This document shows positions 1 through 5,193 of a DNA stretch of 6,905 nucleotides, piece after piece. Source of the stretch: Coprothermobacterota bacterium (lineage in GTDB: Bacteria > Caldisericota > JANLFM01). The translations under genes were made by a program, and so were the position numbers. Each line of letters opens with the position of its first letter. The first letter of the stretch is position 1. The stretch lies in the NCBI GenBank assembly GCA_026389415.1, contig JAPLHX010000281.1, positions 1-6,905 of the forward strand, in the 5' to 3' direction. The notes beneath the pieces were generated by a model. It saw only the letters and a program-made list of their open reading frames with translations. It had not been told where the DNA came from and searched no databases.

Positions 1-622
1 GCTGACTCGTCTGTGCGCCAAACACGATGTCCTCCTCTTCTCGGATGAAATTCATTGCGATCTTGTACTGTCGGGGCATCACCATATACCCACCGCCTCC
101 CTGGCCGGAGCCGATCACCTGACCATCACCTGCATGGCTCCCAGCAAGACTTTCAACCTAGCCGGGTTAAGCATATCCTTTTGCGTGATTCCGGACGCGA
201 ACCTCCGAGCGAAGTTCCGGCAAACCTTGCAGGCGCTTTTCCTGGATATGCCTAATCTACTAGGAATTGCAGCGGCAGAAGCGGCTTACCGCGATGGTGG
301 GCCATGGCTGGATCAGTTACTTTCCTACCTAGAAGGAAATTTGCACGCGATCGAGCTGTTTCTGGCAGAGCGCCTGCCCGGTGTTCAACTAATATCGCCG
401 GAAGCCACCTACCTCGCCTGGCTGGATTTCCGCCTTCTGGGGCAAAGCCGGCAGGAGCTCAACCAAAAACTGGTGGAAGCGAAAGTAGCCCTGGACGACG
501 GAATGTTCTTTGGTCGGGGTGGTGAAGGATTCCAACGATTGAACTTCGGCTGCCCCCGTACGCTCTTGCAGGAAGGCTTGCAACGAGTAGAGCAAGCCAT
601 GAAGAGTGCCATCTCGCGCTAA
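1..622 (+). CDS. MalY/PatB-family PLP-dependent C-S lyase (aminotransferase class I/II fold), 5'-truncated by window edge
   Basis: The reading frame is open from base 2 and ends at TAA 620-622. About 206 C-terminal codons are visible; the family is usually about 390 residues, so roughly the N-terminal half lies to the left. The visible part starts in the PLP domain. SDEIHCDLV (encoded around 38-70) carries the Asp expected to bind the PLP pyridine nitrogen. APSKTFNLAGL holds the Schiff-base Lys (codon 146-148). Near the C-terminus, FQRLNFGCPR supplies the Arg expected to hold the substrate carboxylate. This combination is typical of MalY/PatB enzymes, cytosolic beta-lyases that cleave cystathionine or cysteine conjugates to pyruvate, ammonia and a thiol. 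Exact substrate cannot be read from the sequence. An aminotransferase of the same fold is the main alternative, but the motif wording favours MalY/PatB. The ATG at 134 is internal, since conserved family sequence continues upstream of it. Confidence 0.93.
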   Translation, partial: LTRLCAKHDVLLFSDEIHCDLVLSGHHHIPTASLAGADHLTITCMAPSKTFNLAGLSISFCVIPDANLRAKFRQTLQALFLDMPNLLGIAAAEAAYRDGGPWLDQLLSYLEGNLHAIELFLAERLPGVQLISPEATYLAWLDFRLLGQSRQELNQKLVEAKVALDDGMFFGRGGEGFQRLNFGCPRTLLQEGLQRVEQAMKSAISR

Positions 623-631
623 CTGGAACCC

Positions 632-663
632 TTCCTTGGTTGTCTCCCTATTCGGAGAAGGAA
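632..663 (+). terminator. Weak imperfect hairpin after the MalY/PatB gene, possible terminator
   Basis: TTCCT (632-636) can pair with AGGAA (659-663), and TCTCC (643-647) with GGAGA (654-658), around a 6-base loop. The 5' arm has a 6-base bulge. Only a poor T-rich stretch (669-674) follows, several bases after the stem. This could weakly separate the first gene from larA, but it is not a convincing intrinsic terminator. Confidence 0.2.
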
Positions 664-718
664 CGAGATTTCTTAGGGTATTCCCAAGGTCACGGCAGGA
701 GCAAGGAACCTGACAGAG

Positions 719-1969
719 ATGAAGAAGATTGAACTCCCCTATGGGCGGGGAATTGTCGACCTAGACTTGGAAGAAGTGCAAGTCCTGGCGAGCTTGGAGC
801 CACACCAAGAGACGATATTGGGCGTATCCGCCATCACCAAAGCACTGGCAAATCCCATCGCACAGGAACCATTGCAGGAACTGCTGGGTAAGACAATGAA
901 GGTTTCAATCCTTTGCAGCGACATCACCCGACCTGCTCCCACCCGTCAGCTTATTCTCCCCCTTCTTCGACTTCTGCAGAACGCTGGAATTCCCGATTCA
1001 CAGATCACTCTATTGTTTGCCTTGGGCACACATCGCTACCTGTCGGATCAGGAGAAAACTGCGCTACTGGGGCCGGAAATCCTGCGACAGTATCGGACGA
1101 TCAATAGCCCGGAGGATGGCTTTATTCGATTGGGCAACACGCACCGCGGTACCCAGGTCGAGCTGGCCCGGTCTGTCGTAGAAGCTGACCTGTGCTTGGC
1201 TACAGGCAATGTGGAGTTGCATTACTATGCAGGATATACAGGTGGAGCCAAGGCAATTTTTCCCGGTGCCGCTTCGCCGATTTCCATCTGTCAAAACCAT
1301 GCTTTACTGCTGGAGCCCGGTGCTAGCGCAGGCATCTGCAGCGGGAATCCAGTGCGGGAGGACCTAGAAGAGGCGGTGGATTTCCTTTCCCGCGTGTCCA
1401 TCTTGAATGTGGTGCAGAATGAGCGGAAAGAAATCGTTGGCGCCGTATCCGGGGATTTTCGGGAAGCGCACCGGCAGGCTTGCCGAATCGCCGATCGCTT
1501 GTATAAACTACCAATCCGTCAGCAGGCGGATATCGTGCTTGCCTCCGCGGGTGGTTTTCCCAAGGACCTTAACATGTATCAAGCACATAAAGCCTTGGAA
1601 AATGCTCGTCAAGCCGTGAAACCTGGAGGGATCATCGTATTTCTTGCCGAATGCCCCGAGGGGATCGGCCATCCGGTTTTTACGCGCTGGCTGCAAGAGG
1701 CGGAAAGTCCTGCAGCAATTCTGGAAAGATTTCACCGTGGCTTCGTCTTCGGCGGACACCTAGCCGCCCGTATCGCTCGAATCGTGCAAACCGTGCAGGT
1801 TTACTTGATATCGAGTATGGCGCCGGCGGATGTTCGCACTCTATTTTTCCAACCATTCCAGAATCCGGTAGAAGCCTTGCGGGAAGCGATCAAACAGCAA
1901 GGTGGCTGTGCCAAAATCCTCTGTATGCCTTACGCCGGGTCCACTCTGCCCTATCCATCTCTCGAATAA
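719..1969 (+). CDS. larA: LarA-family nickel-pincer 2-hydroxyacid racemase/epimerase (lactate racemase-like)
   Basis: This 416-residue protein matches the usual LarA length (about 420). LarA enzymes are cytosolic and racemise or epimerise 2-hydroxyacids through hydride transfer to a nickel-pincer nucleotide. That cofactor is covalently bound to a lysine and made by LarB, LarC and LarE. All key residues known from Lactobacillus plantarum LarA have counterparts: Arg71 in DITRP, His105 in ALGTHR, His168 and Lys178 in VELHYYAGYTGGAK, His194 sixteen residues later (Ni ligand), and Gln288 and Lys291 in MYQAHK. The spacings His168-Lys178-His194 equal those of His174-Lys184-His200 in the reference enzyme. 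The start is ATG 719, with a modest AAGGA (703-707) upstream. It lies 96 bp after the MalY/PatB gene and 158 bp before the transporter start. No larB, larC or larE is in the window. The superfamily includes enzymes for malate, phenyllactate, hydroxyglutarate and sugar acids, so lactate as substrate is only the default guess. Confidence 0.9.
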   Translation: MKKIELPYGRGIVDLDLEEVQVLASLEPHQETILGVSAITKALANPIAQEPLQELLGKTMKVSILCSDITRPAPTRQLILPLLRLLQNAGIPDSQITLLFALGTHRYLSDQEKTALLGPEILRQYRTINSPEDGFIRLGNTHRGTQVELARSVVEADLCLATGNVELHYYAGYTGGAKAIFPGAASPISICQNHALLLEPGASAGICSGNPVREDLEEAVDFLSRVSILNVVQNERKEIVGAVSGDFREAHRQACRIADRLYKLPIRQQADIVLASAGGFPKDLNMYQAHKALENARQAVKPGGIIVFLAECPEGIGHPVFTRWLQEAESPAAILERFHRGFVFGGHLAARIARIVQTVQVYLISSMAPADVRTLFFQPFQNPVEALREAIKQQGGCAKILCMPYAGSTLPYPSLE

Positions 1970-1996
1970 TTTCCTTTCAGCCGATGGAGATTTCCT

Positions 1997-2120
1997 CTTG
2001 CCAGAGAGAAGGCCGTGGCATAAGCTACCAAAAGTGAGTTTCCCTGACTCGTCGACCGATTGAATCGTTGACGGTATGCCAGGGTCCCCGCAAACGCGAA
2101 GAATACCCCTTGAGATGGCA
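1997..2120 (+). promoter_or_regulatory. Candidate structured mRNA leader of the Nramp-like gene with alternative pairings
   Basis: Four segments alternate in complementarity: TGCCA (1999-2003), TGGCA (2016-2020), TGCCA (2077-2081) and TGGCA (2116-2120). Segments 1:2 extend to CTTGCCA with TGGCA-T-AAG (one bulged T). Segments 2:3 extend to a 7-bp TGGCATA/TATGCCA helix (2016-2022 with 2075-2081) enclosing the hairpin at 2050-2073. Segments 3:4 can add GGGT (2082-2085) with ACCC (2105-2108). Pairing 3:4 would bury GAGATGGCA just before ATG 2128, while 2:3 would free it. This is read by eye; I recognise no known riboswitch class in it. Confidence 0.3.
2050..2073 (+). other. Stable stem-loop in the leader of the Nramp-like gene
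   Basis: The arm CGTCGACCGAT (2050-2060) pairs with ATCGTTGACG (2064-2073) around a TGA loop. This gives ten pairs including one G-T (G-U in RNA), with one bulged C. No T-tract follows (the next bases are GTATGCC), so it does not look like an intrinsic terminator. It sits inside the longer inverted repeat TGGCATA/TATGCCA. Confidence 0.5.
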
Positions 2121-2127
2121 ACTGACG

Positions 2128-3369
2128 ATGCGCACAAATCGATTACAGGCATTCTGGCGCAGCGCCCTGCTGTTTTTCGCCGTATTGGGGCCAGGTTTGG
2201 TTACCGGTTCGGTGGACAACGACGCAGGGGGCATCACTACCTATTCCTTATTGGGGGCTCAACATGGGTATCAACTGCTCTGGATTCTGATTCCTTCGTT
2301 CGTTGTCTTGGTGATCATCCAGGAGATGAACGCCCGCATGGGTATGGTTACCGGCAAAGGTTTGGCGGATCTGATCCGAGAGAACTTCGGCTTGCGGATC
2401 ACACTTTTTATTCTATTGGCCTTGCTGTTTGCCAACTTGGCCAATACAGCCACGGAGTTTGCGGGGATTGCCGGAAGCTTGGCAATTTTCGGGATTTCGA
2501 AATACATCACAGTGCCCTTGGCAGCAATCCTGGTCTGGTTCCTGGTAGTAAAGGGGACCTACAAGTCTTCGGAAAAAATCTTTCTTATCTTCAGCCTGTT
2601 TCTTTTATCTTATGTCATTTCAGCGGTAATGGCTAAACCGGATTGGAATGCGGTCGGCCTGTCGTTGATCCGACCCAGTATGGATAGGACTCCAGGAACG
2701 GTGGCCTTGGTTGTTGGAACGATTGGCACAACAATTGCGCCTTGGATGCAGTTCTACATGCAATCTGCGGTGATCGAGAAGGGCTTAACGATGAAGGACT
2801 ATCGCTTTGAACGGTGGGACGTGATTATTGGCAGCACTGCCACCGTGGTCGTTGCCTTTTTCATCGTGGTCGCCTGCGGTGCTACTCTTTATCCCAATGG
2901 AATTCAAATTATGGAAGCGAAAGACGCTGCGGTCGCCCTGCAGCCTTTAGCAGGTGCTTTGGCATCCTACGTGTTTGCTGCCGGTTTATTCGTTGCTTCG
3001 CTATTTTCCGCCACGATTCTACCGATCGCCACCGCGTTTTATATCTGCGAAGCGTTCGGTTTCGAAGCCGGAATCAACAAAACCTGGAAGGAAGCCCCGG
3101 CGTTCTACGGGATTTTTACGACCATCATGGTCATTTCTGTACTGATTATCCTGATTCCCAATGCCCCCTTGATTTCAATCACCCTTGGCGCTCAAATCCT
3201 CAATGGGGTCTTGTTGCCGGTGGTGCTGTTCTCAATGATTCGCTTGATCAATCGGAAGCAAATTATGGGTCAATTCACAAACCGTCCCCTGCAAAATGCC
3301 ATTGCTTATGTAACTGTATTCGTGCTCATCGGGCTCACACTTGTGATGCTTGTTTTAAATATCGTATGA
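2128..3369 (+). CDS. Divergent Nramp (SLC11)-superfamily divalent metal transporter, possibly of the Mg2+-transporting NRMT type
   Basis: The 413-residue product is an integral membrane protein with about 11 hydrophobic helices and a LeuT-type fold expected from the family. Helix 1 reads GPGLVTGSVDNDAGG (21-35), so the canonical DPGN metal motif is D32-A-G-G, with an extra Asp at 30. Helix 6 reads TTIAPWMQFYMQS (201-213), so the canonical MPH is A204-P-W. In classical Nramps the helix-6 Met selects transition metals over Mg2+ and Ca2+. Its replacement by Ala, with the reshaped helix 1, resembles the NRMT clade, shown in one member to move Mg2+ and Mn2+ without proton coupling. Substrate here is therefore inferred, with Mg2+/Mn2+ first choice. 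I chose ATG 2128, with weak GAGATGG (2112-2118) upstream. The frame also opens at TTG 2068 and TTG 2110, but the added residues are polar, unlike the family, and cover the structured leader. The CYTH gene follows after 43 bp. Confidence 0.85.
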   Translation: MRTNRLQAFWRSALLFFAVLGPGLVTGSVDNDAGGITTYSLLGAQHGYQLLWILIPSFVVLVIIQEMNARMGMVTGKGLADLIRENFGLRITLFILLALLFANLANTATEFAGIAGSLAIFGISKYITVPLAAILVWFLVVKGTYKSSEKIFLIFSLFLLSYVISAVMAKPDWNAVGLSLIRPSMDRTPGTVALVVGTIGTTIAPWMQFYMQSAVIEKGLTMKDYRFERWDVIIGSTATVVVAFFIVVACGATLYPNGIQIMEAKDAAVALQPLAGALASYVFAAGLFVASLFSATILPIATAFYICEAFGFEAGINKTWKEAPAFYGIFTTIMVISVLIILIPNAPLISITLGAQILNGVLLPVVLFSMIRLINRKQIMGQFTNRPLQNAIAYVTVFVLIGLTLVMLVLNIV

Positions 3370-3372
3370 TCG

Positions 3373-3385
3373 ATCCGATTCGGAT
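3373..3385 (+). repeat. Short inverted repeat between the transporter and CYTH genes
   Basis: ATCCG and CGGAT flank a 3-base ATT loop four bases after the transporter stop codon. The stem is short and no T-tract follows, so it may be a weak mRNA 3' or processing structure, or chance. Confidence 0.3.
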
Positions 3386-3395
3386 GATTCCTGTT

Positions 3396-3407
3396 GTACC
3401 TTAGTAC
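3396..3407 (+). repeat. Short inverted repeat just upstream of the CYTH start
   Basis: GTAC (3396-3399) and GTAC (3404-3407) enclose a 4-base CTTA loop and lie five bases before the GTG start at 3413. This is where a ribosome binding site would be expected, and no clear Shine-Dalgarno sequence is visible there. It could lower translation or be a chance palindrome. Confidence 0.25.
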
Positions 3408-3412
3408 GAATA

Positions 3413-3859
3413 GTGGAAATCGAACGTAAGTTTCTATTGCAGGATCTGGATCCAAATGAGCTGGCGGGTTTCCCCCATCAGGAAATCCGGCAGCATTATC
3501 TGGCCGGCAGTTTTGGCGTCCGGATCCGCCGGATCGGGGATCGCTCCGAACTGACGATCAAGGGCCAGGGAACTCGATGCCGGCGGGAGATCACCAAGGA
3601 ATTGACTGTGGCGGAATACGGTGAATTGTTGCTGCTGTGCGATCGCGGCCTGGTGAAACAGCGCTACCGAGTCGGTCCATGGGAAATTGACTTGTTTGCA
3701 GGTTCCTTAACCGGGTTGGTACTGGCAGAAATCGAACTCGCCGATCCGGACGAGGTATTGCCTACCTTCCCTTTTTCATCGGTCCAGTGGACAGAAGTTA
3801 CCCAAGACTTGCGTTATGCCAACACAAACTTGGCCTGGGGCCACCTACCGTCCCGTTGA
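3413..3859 (+). CDS. CYTH-domain protein (triphosphate tunnel metalloenzyme superfamily)
   Basis: This is a 148-residue single-domain soluble protein, the usual size for stand-alone bacterial CYTH enzymes. The superfamily folds into a beta-barrel tunnel that binds triphosphate compounds with Mg2+ or Mn2+. Members include class IV adenylate cyclase, thiamine triphosphatase and tripolyphosphatase. The diagnostic N-terminal ExExK is E2-I-E4-R-K6. Further charged residues in the expected order are R37/R39 in VRIRR, K50 in TIKG, R58/E59, K82/R84/R86 in KQRYR, E91/D93 in EIDLF, E106/E108 in AEIELA, and D132/R134 in VTQDLRYAN. The start is GTG 3413, which puts ExExK at residue 2 as in homologues, although no good Shine-Dalgarno is seen. 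It probably shares a transcript with the transporter 43 bp upstream. The 3' end overlaps the convergent cyclase-family gene by 15 bp. Bacterial members this small often act on inorganic tripolyphosphate, but the substrate is not determinable here. Confidence 0.9.
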   Translation: MEIERKFLLQDLDPNELAGFPHQEIRQHYLAGSFGVRIRRIGDRSELTIKGQGTRCRREITKELTVAEYGELLLLCDRGLVKQRYRVGPWEIDLFAGSLTGLVLAEIELADPDEVLPTFPFSSVQWTEVTQDLRYANTNLAWGHLPSR

Positions 3860-4543
3860 ATGCGTTTCTGCCAGCAATACCGCCCGCACCGGGGAGGCCT
3901 CGCTGTCCTTTAACTTAAGGGGAAATGCTGCCAGCGTGTACCTGCCTGCTGCGACGTTCGCCAAGTCGATCCCCTCCAAAATGAGAATGTCGCGGCTCAG
4001 GACCAGGCGATGGACGGGATAGCTTGGATCCTCGGTTCTCTCCAGGCTGAGAGCATCGATACCCACCAGCAATATACCTTTGTCTGCTAGAACCCTGGCC
4101 GCCTCCAAGGAAAGGTCCACGAAATCGGAACGGAAACATGGTCCGTGGAGGATTCCCCGATCAGAATTCTCTGTCCGAAATAGAACAGCATCCCCTGTTC
4201 GAATGTCTTCATTGGCCAAGGATTCCGCACGGATTTCCGGCGCCCCTGGAAGGTGAAGCACTACCGCCGGCAAGAAAAACCGTTCCATTGAGTAGTCTTC
4301 CAACCGCTTGCCGCTGGGAAGAAAGTGATAAGGGAAATCCAAGTGAGTGCCGGAATGCGTGCTCATCTGCAAGCGGGAGAGGGCATACGGTTTTTCCTGA
4401 TTGAAGGCAACGACCCGCTTCAGTGAATAGACGGGCGTTTCCGGATAGTTGACGACGTCTTTCCCCAAGGTGATGCTGATGTCTTGTGGAAACTCACCCA
4501 GCAAGAATCGTGCGTCTCCCGAAACAACAACTGGTTCAGCCAT
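3845..4543 (-). CDS. Cyclase-family metal-dependent hydrolase (kynurenine formamidase-like, PF04199)
   Basis: The 232-residue product carries the family signature HxGTHxDxPxH as HSGTHLDFPYH (H63, H67, D69, P71, H73). A second site follows: H178 in PVHRLVL and E190 in LILEGIDL, twelve residues apart as in KynB. Together H63, H67, D69, H178 and E190 match the family's metal-ligand set, so the enzyme should be active. KynB hydrolyses N-formylkynurenine; relatives act on isatin or other amides and lactones, or are uncharacterised. No tryptophan-degradation gene is nearby, so the substrate is unknown and I give no symbol. No signal peptide is apparent, which suggests a cytosolic location. I chose ATG 4543 because it gives the normal family length. 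The frame extends to 4678, but that would run into the divergent gene. No clear Shine-Dalgarno precedes 4543, and a TTG start at residue 14 is possible. The stop overlaps the CYTH gene end. Confidence 0.88.
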   Translation of the reverse strand: MAEPVVVSGDARFLLGEFPQDISITLGKDVVNYPETPVYSLKRVVAFNQEKPYALSRLQMSTHSGTHLDFPYHFLPSGKRLEDYSMERFFLPAVVLHLPGAPEIRAESLANEDIRTGDAVLFRTENSDRGILHGPCFRSDFVDLSLEAARVLADKGILLVGIDALSLERTEDPSYPVHRLVLSRDILILEGIDLANVAAGRYTLAAFPLKLKDSEASPVRAVLLAETHSTGR

Positions 4544-4606
4544 GGTTTCGATTGTAACGGAAGAGGCACGAGGAACAAAACTAGGAGATTCCTTGTTATA
4601 GCTGGC

Positions 4607-5134
4607 ATGAAACGCAAAATACTTCTTTGGGAATTGGTCGGCATTGCGGTGATTTTTCTGTTGTCGTCCCTGTTTCACTTCGGGTTCGCTTGGAGTGGAA
4701 ACAATCCGGCCTCAGCGTTTGTATTCGCTACCAACGAGAGCACCTGGGAACATATGAAGATCTTTTTCTGGGCCACTTTGCTCTTTGGATTGGTTGAATT
4801 CGCCATAGGGATCCGAGGACCGAATTTCATTTTAGCCAAAGGATTGGCCGTCTTTCTTGTTCCGTTTTTGATCCCCCTATTGTTCTATGGCTACCTGGCA
4901 ATTCTGGGGGGGGATTCTCTGATCATGGACTTGTTGATCGGTCTGCTGGCAGTGGCGGCCGGACAGGGCGTCAGCCTAGCGGTATTGAGAAAACGGCCTC
5001 TCCCGAAGTCATTTGCCTGGTTCGGTCTCCTGCTCTGTTTGTTGTTGATCGTGCTGTTTGTCGTGTTCAGCTATGTTCCACCTCATAATTTCCTCTTCCA
5101 GGACCCACGAAATGGAACGTTTGGAATCCCATAG
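4607..5134 (+). CDS. DUF6512-family integral membrane protein
   Basis: This 175-residue protein has about five hydrophobic helices (roughly 6-24, 52-68, 76-98, 106-126 and 137-156). The conserved-looking block NESTWEHMK (43-51) follows helix 1 and the short FAWSGNNP stretch. The C-terminus has YVPPHNFLFQDPRNGTFG (156-173). This arrangement matches my memory of the DUF6512 family, small membrane proteins of unknown function found mainly in Bacillota. The polar Asn-Glu, Trp-Glu-His and Pro-Pro-His groups near membrane boundaries could form a functional site, but that is inference. ATG 4607 is chosen because the upstream in-frame sequence is polar and overlaps the divergent gene. The best Shine-Dalgarno, AGGAG at 4583-4587, is 19 bases away, unusually far. 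The gene diverges from the cyclase-family gene across 63 bp. It contains a run of eight G at 4916-4923. Confidence 0.8.
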   Translation: MKRKILLWELVGIAVIFLLSSLFHFGFAWSGNNPASAFVFATNESTWEHMKIFFWATLLFGLVEFAIGIRGPNFILAKGLAVFLVPFLIPLLFYGYLAILGGDSLIMDLLIGLLAVAAGQGVSLAVLRKRPLPKSFAWFGLLLCLLLIVLFVVFSYVPPHNFLFQDPRNGTFGIP

Positions 5135-5193
5135 GGTTGGCTGAGGGAAGACTGAGGCCAGTGGAAACTGCGAGGTTACCCTTCCTTATTCGT

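Noticed and set aside
134..622. ATG at 134 as the true start of the MalY/PatB gene
   Set aside because: Conserved family sequence, including the PLP Asp in SDEIHCD, lies in the same frame upstream and runs off the left edge.
2050..2073. Stem-loop as an intrinsic terminator for larA
   Set aside because: No T-tract follows the stem, and it is nested in a longer inverted repeat.
2068..2127. TTG 2068 (or TTG 2110) as start of the Nramp-like gene
   Set aside because: The added residues are charged and unlike the family N-terminus, and they fall on the stem-loop region. ATG 2128 gives a normal start just before helix 1.
1841..2152. A 103-codon - strand reading frame across the larA end and transporter leader
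   Set aside because: It is antisense to larA, resembles no family and covers the structured leader; treated as a chance frame.
2076..3404. Long alternative-frame reading frames inside the transporter gene (2076-2636 and 2814-3404)
   Set aside because: Their translations look like out-of-frame shadows (Arg-, Ser- and Cys-rich, no recognisable family), whereas the overlapping frame encodes a clear transporter.
4484..4606. ATG 4484 as start of the DUF6512 protein
   Set aside because: It would overlap the cyclase-family gene, and the added polar segment is not compatible with the family pattern.
4544..4606. Divergent promoter elements such as TATAAC near 4595
   Set aside because: No matching -35 element at acceptable spacing was found on either strand; the region probably contains promoters but I cannot point to one.
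4544..4678. Upstream 45-residue extension of the cyclase-family gene
   Set aside because: It would overlap the divergent DUF6512 coding sequence, has no family-like content and exceeds the usual family length.
5135..5193. Terminator between the convergent DUF6512 and HD-GYP genes
   Set aside because: Only a poor TGGCT/AGGCCA pairing with a mismatch or bulge is visible and there is no T-tract on either strand next to it.
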